A stretch of 64,000 nt of DNA from Cryptomeria japonica. Its lineage: Eukaryota > Streptophyta > Pinopsida > Cupressales > Cupressaceae. Numbering within the stretch: the stretch's first letter is position 1; the number at the start of each line of letters is the position of its first letter. Below are positions 45,308 through 56,829 of this stretch, one piece after another. The DNA lies in assembly GCF_030272615.1 (NCBI RefSeq), contig NC_081405.1, forward strand, positions 649,237,420 through 649,301,419. The letters are read 5' to 3'. Made by a program: the position numbers and the translations under genes. Under the pieces are notes generated by a model. It did no database searches and was not told the DNA's origin. It saw nothing but the letters and a program-made list of their open reading frames with translations.

Positions 45308-46580
45308 TGTATGTGGGAAAAGCAGGTCGATAGAACTCAATATGTGAAAAAAGCTCCAAAATACTTGTCCACACACACACATAGGACTTCTTGGTGCAAG
45401 CTATGGAGTAATGAAGTATTACTTAGCTTTCCAAGGTAGGTCCCATGGTTCTCTATCTTACAATGTCCCTCAAACCAACATTTTTCCTCTCAGATCACTG
45501 AGCAAAATGGTTTAGGGATGGCAAATGCAAGAACAAGGGATGCTTTTTATTGGTTTAATATGAGATGCATCCTAAGCTATGCATGATTCTAGAAATGCAA
45601 TAAACTAACTATAAGATGACAAGGTTAGTAAACAAACTATCCTAGCATACTATATTAGTTCAATGATTTAAGCTAATGATAATATAAAGTATTCTAAAAA
45701 TGCATATTTAGACTAATTTCTATCTAAAAGAGAGGCTAAAATGATGAGCATAAAAATGGTATGAAAGCTTGAATGTATTTGAGCATAAGTATGATACTAC
45801 AAACTTGAATTCTCTATATGTAAAAATGGAGGAATGAGAGCTCTATTTATAGCGAAAACAGGGCAATGGATGGCCAGGATTAAAAGAGTTGATCAAGGGT
45901 TGAGTTTGAAAGTTGGGGATCCATGTTTGCAATTTGTACCAATGAAATGGTGACAAGTGTCAACATAGGGTTGGGGTGAGAGAAGGGGTTGGAGGCATTA
46001 AATGCCTGAGAATACCTCATGGTCATCTAGAGATAAGGGTTAAGCTTAAGTTAGGCTTACCTATTAGATTAAGATTTAATCCAAGGATAAACCTTTGTGC
46101 AAATGATTAAGAGATAATCATGGTCAAAGCATTAAAGGCTTGATGAGACCCTTGGGTTGGATGAAGGTTAAGTTAGGCAAAAAATCTCAAACCATGCAAG
46201 AGGGTTGAATTAACCATTAATGGTTTGGGAGACTTTGGGGATATTAAGTGGTTGAAGACTTGAAGCCTTTAATGGTTATCAAAGACTTTAAGGTTTTGAG
46301 AAGTGACCTCCCCTTGCTTAGGGATGTGACAAAGTTTATGAGATGGGTTAGGCTAATTAGAAGAGATTAGTAGGGTCTAGAAGAATTTAGGAAGGGGTTA
46401 GGAAGCAAGTGGGAGATGTAGGAAAATGCAAGTGGATGGAGGGATAATAGGATTTAATTGAAATAAAGTTAATTTAATTCAATTTGGTTGTAATTTGGGG
46501 AAATTAAATAAATTAGATTTATTCAATTTAGGATAAAATATTTAATTAAATTTGAATTTAATTAAAAGTGGATAGGGGGG
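45308..46580 (-). repeat. 5' LTR of the Tat-type element, truncated
   Basis: It matches the first 1272 bp of 29392-30854 and stops at a GGGGGG run, where Copia-A sequence resumes. The part of the LTR that would carry the U3 start (about 190 bp) is missing, so this copy could not regenerate a full LTR by itself. Confidence 0.9.
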
Positions 46581-48314
46581 ATCAATCACCCTGTAGACTT
46601 CTTGTTCTTGCCAGACCAGATAAGTCAGTATGAATTAAATCAAGAACATCATTGGATTTCTCAGAAATACTCTTGAAAGTTGTTCTAACTTGCTTTCTCA
46701 TTTGACATTCCTTACATACTGGATTATGAGGTTTTACAATCTTAGGTAAATCTGTTACTGCCTTAGATGAACTAATCTTTACAATGCAATCAAGATTCAC
46801 ATGACAGAGTCTTTTATGCCATAACCAACTTTCATCAATATGTGCAATCAAGCATCTCTTTTCATTGTTATTCAAATGAAAGATATTACCTCTAGTTTGA
46901 TTATTGGTCGCAATTTCTAAGCCATTTCTATTCATGATTTTGCATTTACCATTCTTGAATTGTAGCTGAAATCCTTTTTCAACTAATTGACCAACACTCA
47001 AAAGATTATGCTTCAATCCTTCAACATAATAAACATTGTCAGTATTGTGCTTACCATCAAAAGATATATTGCCTTTTCCTCTGATCAAACATGCTTTGTC
47101 ATCTCCAAATCTTACTAGACCTCCATTGTATTCCTGAAAAGATAGGAATTTACTCTTATCACCAATCATATGATGTGAACATGCAGAATCTATAATCCAT
47201 TCACCATTTTCTTCAATTTTATCTGCCAGGGGTTCTGTTCTACCAGTGGAACATTAGGTGTCAGTTGATCTTCTGTTATTGCAACAAAAGCCCATCCATT
47301 GTCTCATATTTCTTCATTAGAATCATCACTAACTCCTTCATCAAAATAGTAACAAGATTTGTCTCTACTCCTCTTAAATCTGTATCTCTGATATTCAAGG
47401 TTACGCTTATATGTTCTTTTAGCTTCTTCTTTCAATCTTGTATGTCTATCTGGACATCTAGATGCCATATGACCAATTTTATTGCAGTTAAAACATTTAA
47501 AGGGTGCTTTACCTTCATACTTACTTCCAATAGGGCCTTTAGGCATTTCCCTTGCAAATAGTGCTTCAAGTTCTTTATTTTCCCTCCTAACGTCTTCAAG
47601 TTCTCCTACATAAAGTGCTTTCCAATCAGATTTATTAGATGATGATGATGATAATGTAGATGATGATGCTTTGAAGGCTAAATCTGTCTTAATTGTAGTA
47701 ACAAGACCAAATTCCTCAAGCTCAAATGTTGAAAATTTTCCAACCAAGGTATCTCTAGATACTGATGTATTAGGTATTGTTCTCAACTCATTAATAGTAG
47801 TTACTTTCATTTTGTATGCCGGTCGCAATTCTCTTAAGACTTTAGAAACAATTTCATCTTCACTTAAGGAACCTCCAAAACATTGTATTCCCAAAACAAT
47901 TTCATTAACCCTTTCCATAAAAGCAAAAATTATTTCATCTTCTTTCATTTTCAAATTTTCATACCTGACCGAGAAGCATTCCAGTTTTGCAATTTTGACA
48001 GTGGTATCACCTTCATTCAATGTTTCCAATTTATCCCAAATGGATTTAGCAGTATATCGGTCTGATAATCCCATGATTTGCTGATCTGACAAGGCGCTCA
48101 AAAGTGCTTCTCTTGCTTTGCAATCATTCTCTTGATCGTTACTCAGTGTAGGTGGATTAGGTTGACCCAGTGTAGGACCAACATAGCCATTCTGTGTAAC
48201 ATCTCATATGTCTTTTCCAATGTAATTCAGATGTGTCTCCATTCTAATCTTCCATATACCACAGTTAGTTCCATCAAGTTTCAGACTGTCTTTCCTCAAA
48301 TAGTTAGTTGCCAT
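46581..48314 (-). pseudogene. Copia-A gag, protease and integrase N-terminal half
   Basis: ATG at 48314 (MATNYLRKDS) lies about 50 bp after the primer site. Gag contains SIWDKLETLNEGD and FMERVNEIV of the UBN2 family and a perfect knuckle CFNCNKIGHMASRC (about 47455-47495). The protease active site reads DSACSHHM, where relatives have DSGC, so the Gly after Asp-Ser is lost. The integrase zinc domain (WHKRLCHVN, CKECQMRK) and the first catalytic Asp (IHTDLSG) are present up to SLQGD, where the gypsy element interrupts. Stops and frameshifts occur near 48210 and 47280-47300. Confidence 0.85.
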
Positions 48315-48360
48315 AGAATCTCCTCAAGTAGTCAAATTTCTGCAAAAAGAGGACTTAGCT

Positions 48361-48371
48361 CTGATACCAAT
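48361..48371 (-). other. primer-binding site of Copia-A, initiator tRNA-Met type
   Basis: Minus-strand TGGTATCAGAG lies one base after the LTR. Confidence 0.85.
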
Positions 48372-48372
48372 A

Positions 48373-48778
48373 GTTTGGACTTGGAGGCAACTGAGAGGGG
48401 GGGGGGGCTGAAGCAGTTGTTTAATAATTTCAACCCAAATATAACTTAATCAAACTTGATATATAATACCAGTAAACCAAACTTAATGCCAGTAAACAGA
48501 TTAATAATTAATATAAATATCAGTGAAACTTAAGACATGAAACAAAAAGAGAAACAACATCCACAACATATAACACAAAGATTTATATGTGGAAACCCTG
48601 GAAGGGGAAAAACCACGGTGGGAAACCTTACCCACAATCAGATGATACTATTGCAGATAGTATGTGTGTACAAATGGGGTCTGCACATGCACAAAGGCTA
48701 ACCGCCTAGAGCTCACTGCTCAATCACAAAATAGGAGTCATACTGACTACAATTGGATGATTAAATCCAATGATAATG
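48373..48778 (-). repeat. 5' LTR of Copia-A, first part
   Basis: It matches the start of 24349-26719 and is interrupted by Copia-B at 48778/48779. A run of ten or so G residues is seen near 48400-48409. Confidence 0.8.
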
Positions 48779-50380
48779 TGTTGGCATTATGTGAACTGGT
48801 ATGAAGACATAATGATATAGTATGTTGTCATTGATGTCAATGTGTGACATGATGTGAACCGACACATGTGATAGGTGAGAAGAGAGAACCGACGTATGTA
48901 TGAACCGGTATATATGCCAAAGTGAAGCGGCATATTTGTTCAAGATGAACCGACATGTAGTTATGGGAACTGGTGCATGGAAGCATTGTGTGACTACCAG
49001 TTGGTAGGTAGTTTTCACTTTACGATTTCCGGTTGGAGTACCTCAAGCCTGTGTGACTCAATCAATGATCTTTGTGTGATGAGTTAGCAGTATAACGGAG
49101 AACAGATCATGTTGCTACGTAAGCCCTGTGCGCATGAAAGATCTTGCACGAAGAAGACTATTCCTATCTACCTTGGGAATGTGCAAAGTTTGTCAAACAA
49201 TGATAACACGTGATGGGTTATCAGCCACCATGAAATCGGTGGATAATGGACGATGGGGAATGTCTTGAGATCAATTCAAGATTGTTGCATTTAATGCAGT
49301 ATGATTCAATGGTCAGGATTGAACCGCTTGAATTGCTTAACCTAACAGGTTTAGGGTTTAGGGTTTTTGCTACCGACCTGTCTGTTTCCTATAAGATCGA
49401 TGTTGTGTTTCTTTCTAAGGTTGTTGAAAAATTTGTGAGTGTGTATCCAAGGGAAGTGATACGTGATTCTTGCTAGACCACAGGAGAGAAGAGATACCTA
49501 CAAAGTAAATGTGTAGAAGGTGAAAAGGAGCCAAAACACATCTACATTAGCATTGAGTGCTGTTACCAGATCATTGTAGTTCCTGTTGATCTTTAACCAC
49601 TTCAACAGTCATGAAATCTGTTAACAGGGTAGCCTTAACTAGGCTTGATACAAATCTCTTAACATGGTAGCTTTAACCGGCTTGATTCAAATCCCTTAAT
49701 AGGGTAACTCGAAGTTAATGAGTTCTGGGAAGCTATAGAGCTCTGGAGATCCTTTAGCTATTGAGTTCTTGAAATCCTATAACAAGGTAACCCTAACCGG
49801 GTTTAACCCTTAACCGGGTATTATAGCCATCCCTTAATCAAGTGATCCCTAACAGGATCGGTTCCTAGCAGAACCTATTGTAATGTCTTTAACCGAACAA
49901 GGCACCTAACAGAGTAGACTTCTAAAGAGTTCAAAAGCAACTTGTGGGTATTCATCCCCACCATGGTTTTTCCCAGTTAGGTTTCCATGTGAAAAATATG
50001 TGTGTCATGTGTAATGCTTTTATCTTGTGATGATTTGTTATTACTTGTTGAGCATATGATGGTTCTGTGTTTTATGCCTGTTTATAAACATATTGAACTA
50101 ACTGTTATGAAGATCTGATGATAGTTTACCTGTTCATGCATGAGAGTGTAATGGTACTATAGTATTGGGCTAAGAGGAAAGCTTAGTGAGTGACCGGTTT
50201 ATGATTGTTTCAATTATTTTAGGTGTTACCGGTTGCACTCTATTTTAACCAGTATCCCTATTTGCCAATCATTTGGAGTATTTGCTGTCAAACCAGTTTT
50301 GGACTGTATTTGTGCTGGTATTGATTCATCCCCACCTGTCAGTACCGGTTTGGTACTAGTGGTTCATCATTGAGTTATCA
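48779..50380 (+). repeat. 5' LTR of Copia-B
   Basis: It contains many CCGGT/CCGAC words in its first 250 bp and, at 49615-49860, repeated CCCTTAATAGGGTAAC-like words. A CCATGGTTTTTCCCAGTTAG module near 49961 resembles the U5-side module in the other copia LTRs. The open frame at 49246-49476 is LTR sequence, not a gene. Confidence 0.95.
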
Positions 50381-50382
50381 AT

Positions 50383-50394
50383 TGGTATCAGAGC
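50383..50394 (+). other. primer-binding site of Copia-B, initiator tRNA-Met type
   Basis: TGGTATCAGAGC, the exact standard plant copia site, two bases after the LTR. Confidence 0.95.
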
Positions 50395-50448
50395 CCTCTA
50401 GATCCTTTGTGGTTAAGCTTAACCGCTTGAGGTAAAGATCCTAGTCAA

Positions 50449-53400
50449 ATGATGAAGAGGGAAGGTTGAAAGTTTAACAGGGAAAATTTTGGTATATGGA
50501 AAGATAGGATGAAGATATTCATTAGAAGCATGGGTGTTCAACACTGGAGTTATGTTGATAATGTCTATGTTGTCCCTACCAGTACTGTCACCGATGAGCA
50601 AAAGAGAGAAATACAAGAAAATGGGCAAGTCATGGAAGCCCTCATTAGTAGTCTATCTGATATTGAGTTTATTGATGTTTGGGACAAGGCAAATCCCAAA
50701 GAGGTATGGGATGCTCTTGAAAATATCTATGGTGGTGATGAACATGTAAAACAAGCTAAGGAAGAAAGCTTGAGAGGGAAGTTTGAAGATATACGAATGG
50801 TTGAAGGTGAGACCATTTAGCAGTATGGAATAAGAATCAAAAAGGTTGTTGGAGAAATCAAGAGTGCAGGTGGTAAAATAGAAGATTCCACTATGGTAAG
50901 TAAAGTCTTGAGATCCTTGTTGCTGGTCTATGCAATAAGGGTTGCTGCTATTCAGGAGCTGAGATCAATAGACAAGTCTAAAGTATCCTTGGACTCCATC
51001 ATAGCCAAGTTAACAGCCTATGAGCTAAATAGTTTTGATGGCAATGTTCAAAAGATTGAATCAGCATTTAAAGCCTCTGCTATACCATCCAGAAAAGGAA
51101 AAGAGGCTAGCACTAGTGGGGAACCTAGTGAGAGGAAAGAAATGAATGATGAGGAGATTCTGATGGCATTTGAAGCTCTCCTTGCTAGGAAGCTTCCTAA
51201 AGGAACTGGTAAATACAAAGGTAAGCTACCTTTGAAATGCTTTTCTTGTAACCGAATAGGACATATTACTATAAACTATCCTAATGGCGATAACAAGGAC
51301 AAACTAGAAAGGTTCAGGAAATTCAAAGGAGGAAACCGAAGAAACTATTTTGTGGCAATTGATGAAGGTGTCATAGATGAGGAGTTAGAAGATGAAGAGA
51401 ATGAAGACATTGTGTTTGTTGCTGTAAAGGAAGATGTGGCAGACAAGAAGGCTCTTGTCTCCCGGTTTGATAATTCCAATGAGTGGATCATTGATAGTGG
51501 CTGTTCTCACCATATGACTGGTGATCGGAGCAAGTTTCTATCCTTGGAGGAGTATGATGGTGGTGTGGCTCACTTTGGCAATGATGCACCATGCATGGTC
51601 AAAGGTAGAGGGTCCATCTCTCTGAATGGAAAGAGCAGTGCTAACAATGTGTACTGGGTTGACGGTCTTAGACACAACCTTCTAAGTGTTGCCCAGCTAA
51701 ATGACAGTGGCCTCACTCTGGAATTCAAGAATGGAGCTTGCAGAATCAAAGGAAAAGATGGTAAATTGGTGGCCACTGACATGCAGACCAAAGGTAACCT
51801 ATTTCATTTGAATGCAAATATAAGTACATGTCTTATGGCTAAGCTTGATGATAGCTAGATATGGCATAGGAGACTTTGTCATGTAAACTTTGATAACATT
51901 GTGAAGGCTAGTAAGATCAAGGTAGTTAGAGGGTTGCCAGTGCTAAGCAAACTAGATAATACCTTGTGTAGAGAGTGTCAACTAGGGAAAATGTCTTCCT
52001 CAACCTTTAAAGGTAAATCTTTCATTGCTGACAACTTGCTTGATCTTGTGCATACTAATTTGTGTGGTCCTATGAAAACTAGAAGTGTGCAGGGTGATAG
52101 GTACTTCATGATTCTCACTGATGACTGCTCAAGAATGATGTGGGTCACATTCTTGAAAGACAAGTCTAAAGCTTTTGTGAAATTCAAAACTTTCAGAGTA
52201 TTAGTGGAGAAGGAAAGTGGTAAAAGGATCAAGTGTCTAAGAACTTATCAAGGAGGGGAATTCACTTCTGGTGAATTCAAGTATTGTGAAGAATTTGGCA
52301 TCAAGAGGAAACTGTCTGCCCCCTGGGCTCCATAGCAGAATGGCCTAATAGAGAGGAATAACTGGACTATGGTTGAAGCAGCTAGAACCATGTTGATTCA
52401 AGGAAAGGTAGCTCACACCTTTTGGAGAGAAGCAATGAGCACTGCAGTCTACACTATGAACCGGGTACTCATCAAGAAAGGTAAGGACAAAACTCCTTAT
52501 GAGTATTGGACCGGTAAGACACCTGTGGTTAGCTACTTTAGGGTATTTGGTAGTAAATGTTACATCAAGAGGAGTGAACATCAGGGCAAATTTGAAGCCT
52601 AATGTGATGAGGGAATATTCCTAGGATATTCCACCAAGAGTAAAGCTCTCAAGTGCTACAACAATAGGACTCAGAGAATTATAGAAAGTATCAATGTAAG
52701 AGTTGATGAATCCTCTGAGAAAATTGAGGAAACCAGCAGTGAGCAAGCTGTAAATGAACTAGTTGTTAGTCAACCAAGTACTAGTAATAGTGTTCCTGAA
52801 CCGGTGAATGCTGATACTGATGAAGATGAGGATGAAGAGGAAAAGAAAGAAGAACCAGTCAAGACCATTCCTCGGTATGTCAAGTTGACTCATGATCCTA
52901 AGCAGATCATAAGAGATAAGGATGTAGGGATCCTTACAAGAAGAAAAATCAGAGAAAACTCATGTATGATCTCTGAATTTGAGCCTAAATCATTCAAAGA
53001 GGCTCATAAAGATGAAGACTGGATCAAGGCAATGGAAGAGGAACTTGATCAGATAGAGAAAAATGGTACATGGTCCCTGGTACCCAGACCGAAGCATAAA
53101 AATATCATTGGCACCAAATGGGTATTCAGAAATAAGTTGAATGAGGATGGCATAGTGATTAGGAATAAAGCTAGATTGGTGTGCGAAGGATATGCTCAAG
53201 AAGAAGGAGAAGACTATGGAGAAACCTTTGCTCTTGTAGCTAGATTGGAAGGAGTTTGTATGCTTCTTGCATATGTAGCTTTTAAAGGGTTCAAAGTATA
53301 TCAAATGGATGTAAAATCTACATTCCTAAATGGTGTACTTGAAGAGGAGGTGTATATAGAGCAACTAGATGAGTTTTTCCTATCTGAAGATAGTGATATG

Positions 53401-54504
53401 GTGTGCAGGATATATAAAGCCTTATATGGTCTAAAGCAAGCACCTAGGGCATGGTATGAGTGCCTACATTCCTATCTTGTGAACATTGGATTTGAGAGAA
53501 CAAGTGAAGATAGCAATATTTACTTGAAGTCTTAAGGAGATCAGATCTTGATATGTGAGGTTTTTGTTGATGATATTATCTTTGGTGGAGATGACAAGAT
53601 GAGTCATGAGTTTGTTGATGAGATGAAGAAAGAGTTTGAGATGTCACTCATAGGGGAGATTAAGTTCTTCATTGGACTACAGATCCAGCAGATGAAAGAT
53701 GGAATCTTTATCACTCAGTCCAAATATATCAAAGAGGTGTTGAAGGCCTTTGGCATGGACGATAGCAAACCAGTTGGTACACTGATGGTGACCGGTTGCA
53801 AATTGACAAAAGAGGATGATTCCACACTGGTTGATGAGAAGGAATACCAACCAATGATTGGTAAGTTGCATTATGTAGTGCATAGCAGACTGGATATTGC
53901 ACATGCAGTTCGTATTACTACAAGGTTCGAAAAAAGTCTAAGAGAATCCCACTTGATTGCAGTCATGCGGATTCTTAGGTATTTGAAGGGAACAATTGAC
54001 TGTGGATTGTGGTACCCATACAACAATGATTTCAATCTGAAAGTGTTCACAGATGCTAATTGGGCAGGTAATGTGGATGACCCAAAAAACACAACTGGTG
54101 GTGCATTCTTTCTCGGTGGTAGACTAGTCTCATGGATGAGTAAAAAGAAGAGTTGTATCTCTCAGTCTACAGCAGAAGCGGAGTATGTTGTAGCTTTCAT
54201 GAATTGTACTCAGACAATCTGGATGAAGCATGTTTTAAATGGCTTCAGAATCCCTGTATCTGAACCGGTAAGAATATTCTATGATAACACAAGTGCTATC
54301 AATATTTCAAAGAATCCGGTTTTACATTCTAGAACCAAGCATTTTGAGCTTAAGTATCATTTCTTGAGGGAAAAGGTTTTGAATAAAGAGATTGCACTGG
54401 AACATGTTTCTAGTAAGGAGCAGCTAGCAAACATATTCACCAAGCCTCTCCCAAAGATGATATTTGTGCATTTAAGAGGTGAATTGGGGGTACTACCCCT
54501 TTAG
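50449..54504 (+). pseudogene. Copia-B gag-pol polyprotein, one frame with six stop codons
   Basis: ATG at 50449 opens a frame that holds without any frameshift to TAG at 54504. Gag (UBN2 type; WDALENIYGGDEHVK) ends with a knuckle CFSCNRIGHITINYP whose last Cys is Tyr. Protease DSGCSHHMTG (about 51492) is intact. Integrase has the zinc domain (WHRRLCHVN, CRECQLGK), but the catalytic sites read HTNLCGP and LRTYQGGEF, each having lost the Asp. Reverse transcriptase has [13 protein letters not shown] and FVDDIIFGG; RNase H has FTDANWAG, STAEAEYV and FYDNTSAI. In-frame stops lie at 50467 (TGA), 50818, 51856, 52333 (TAG), 52600 and 53533 (TAA). Most fit single C-to-T or G-to-A changes. Confidence 0.9.
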
Positions 54505-54760
54505 GAGGTGAACTAAAAGTATTTGTTCCATATCAGTAAGGTATTGCATAGTCAAATTTTTTTGATTGATGTGTTGAAGGATGCTACTCCTCAGGGGGAG
54601 CAACATAATGGAAAAGAGATGCTTGTGTCTCCACTTTGGCATTGTTGTCAAAGGGGGAGAAGGAGTGAAGCGGAAAAGATATTTGCAAAAACAAATGGGG
54701 GAGAAGATGTGAAGCGAAGAGATATCTTTGTATATTGCCATCAATGCCAAAGGGGGAGAT
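54505..54760 (+). other. Copia-B 3' untranslated region with four polypurine tracts
   Basis: TCAGGGGGAGC (about 54593), TCAAAGGGGGAGAAGG (about 54647), ATGGGGGAGAAG (about 54696) and CCAAAGGGGGAGAT (54747-54760) precede the LTR; only the last abuts it. Confidence 0.85.
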
Positions 54761-56364
54761 TGTTGGCATTATGTGAACCGGTATGAAGACATAATGATAT
54801 AGTATGTCATCATTGATGTCAATATGTGACATGATGTGAATCGGCACATGTGATAGGTGAGAAGAGAGAATCGACATATGTATGAACCGATATATATGCC
54901 AAAGTGAAGCAGCATATTTGTTCAAGATGAACCGGCATGTAGTTATAGGAATCGGCACATGGAAGCATTGTGTGACTACTGGTTGGTAGGTAGTTTCCAC
55001 TTCAGGATTTCTAGTTGGAGTACCTCAAGCCTATGTGACTCAATTGGTGATCTTTGTGTGATGAGTTAGTAGTATAATAAAGAATAGATCATGTTGCCAT
55101 ATAAGCCCTGTGCACATGAAGGATCTTGCATGAAGAAGACTATTCCTATCTACCTTGGGATTGTGCGAAGTTTGTCAAATGGTGATAACGCTTGATGGGT
55201 TATCAGCCACCATGAAATCGGTGGATAATGGATGATGGAGAATGTCTTGAGACCAATTCAAAATTGTAGCATTTAATGCAGTATGATTCAACGGTCAGGA
55301 CTGAACCGCTTGTATTGCTTAACCTAATAGGTTTATGGTTTAGGGTTTTTGCTACTGACCTATCTATTTCCTATAAGGTCGATGTTGTGTTTCTTTCTAA
55401 GGTTATTGGAAAAAGTTGTGAGTGTGTATCCAAGGGAAGTGATACATGATTCTTGCTAGACCAAAGGAGAGAAGAGATACTTACAAAGTAAATGTGCAGA
55501 AGGTGAAAAGGAGCCAAAACGGATCTACATTAGCATTGAGTACTATTACCAGATCATTGTAATTCTTGTTGATCTTTAACCACTTCAACAGTTGTGAAAT
55601 CCTTTAATAGGGTAGCCTTAACTGGGCTTGATACAAATCCCTTAATAGGGTAGCTTTAACGGGCTTGATTTAAATCCCTTAACAGGGTAACTTGAAGTTA
55701 ATGAGTTCTGGGAAGCTATAGAGCTCTGGAGATCCTTTAGCTATTGAGTTCTTGAAATCCTCTAACAAGGTAACCCTAACCAGGTTTAACCCTTAACCGG
55801 GTATTATAGCCATCCCTTAACCGGGTGATCCCTAACAAGATCGGTTCCTAGCAGAACCTATTGTAATGTCTTTAATTGGACAAGGCTCCTAACATAGCAG
55901 ACTTCTAAGGAGTTCAAAAGCAACTTGTGGGTATTCATCCCCATCATGGTTTTTCCCAGTTGGGTTTCCATGTGAAAAATATGTGTGTCATGTGTAATGC
56001 TTTTATCTTGTGATGATTTGTTATTACCTATTGAGCATATGATGGTTCTATGTTTTATGCCTGTTTATAAAACATATTGAACTAACTGTTATGAAGATCT
56101 GATGATAGTTTACCTGTTCATGCATGAGAGTGTAATGGTACTATAGCATTGAGCTAAGAGGAAAGCTTAGTGAGTGACCGGTTTATGATTGTTTCAGTTA
56201 TTTTGGGTGTTACCGGTTGCACTTTGTTTCAACCAGTATCCCTGTTTGCCAGTCATTTGGAGTATTTGCTGTCAAACTGGTTTTGGAGTATATTTGTGCT
56301 GATACTGATTCACTCTCCCCAGTCAGTACCGGTTTGGTACTAGTGGTTCATCATTGAGTTATCA
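54761..56364 (+). repeat. 3' LTR of Copia-B
   Basis: It matches 48779-50380 over its full length and ends at the TAATG duplication. CCGG words of the 5' copy are often CTAG or CCGA here, consistent with decay at methylated cytosines. Open frames inside it are not genes. Confidence 0.95.
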
Positions 56365-56829
56365 TAATGTACTACTCAAAGTCGCATCTCCAATGCTGGA
56401 TTTAGTACTGGTTAAGCTCTGATTATCTCCTTCTCTATGGTCTGCTCATATGATCTTCAATATTCGCACATACCATGTTACAATACCATAACCATATACC
56501 TTCTATTTAATCTCTAACTTGCATCATGTCAAAAATGAGATCTTACATATATACCAAAACCTAAGACCAAATGTGTAGGTTGGCTCATTAAGAATATTAC
56601 AATAAAATCAATTACAACAAGTAAGTCAAGATGCAATGCATCATGTCGGCTCAACAACAATACCAATTAATTAAACCATCTCCATAACGTGTCATGTTGA
56701 TTTGGAATAGATAACGCATGCCGGTCCATAACCTAGACCAATTTGTTGGTAACAACAAATATGTCAACTCGATTAGATCAATAACAAAATCACCAAAACC
56801 AAGTGTCCAAAACATTTCTTCGACATAAC
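56365..56829 (-). repeat. 5' LTR of Copia-A, second part
   Basis: It continues the Copia-A LTR after Copia-B, matching about 26175-26640 of the left LTR. Copia-C interrupts it at 56829/56830. The last part of this LTR lies beyond the window. Confidence 0.85.

Larger units (their letters stand above)
29392..46580 (-). mobile_element. Tat-type Ty3-gypsy element with an antisense plant mobile domain gene
   Basis: LTRs lie at 29392-30854 and 45308-46580, the latter lacking about 190 bp. Minus-strand order from the right: tRNA-Lys primer site, long leader, an extra frame, Gag, protease, G-patch-like segment, broken RT with RNase H, second RNase H, integrase, then a plus-strand plant mobile domain unit, polypurine tract and LTR. 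The second RNase H and the extra genes are known traits of the Tat lineage. It splits Copia-A's integrase region, and a few codons of the target are missing; no target duplication is visible. LTRs differ by 2-3% by eye, the least of all elements here. Confidence 0.85.
48779..56364 (+). mobile_element. Copia-B, complete Sirevirus-like Ty1-copia element
   Basis: LTRs at 48779-50380 and 54761-56364 (1602 and 1604 bp) begin TGTTGGCATT and end GTTATCA. The target duplication TAATG lies at 48774-48778 and 56365-56369. The primer site, a single gag-pol frame and the polypurine tracts are in canonical order. The total of 7.6 kb has no internal insertion. The first 600 bp of the LTRs differ by about 9%, largely transitions. 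Confidence 0.95.

Noticed and set aside
47265-48084. Plus-strand open frames opposite Copia-A gag
   Set aside because: Shadows of the gag reading frame, which carries a perfect zinc knuckle on the minus strand.
54584-55000. Minus-strand open frame of 138 codons, with a related one at 48761-49018
   Set aside because: It spans the 3' untranslated region and LTR of Copia-B; the second copy is the other LTR. No independent support for coding.
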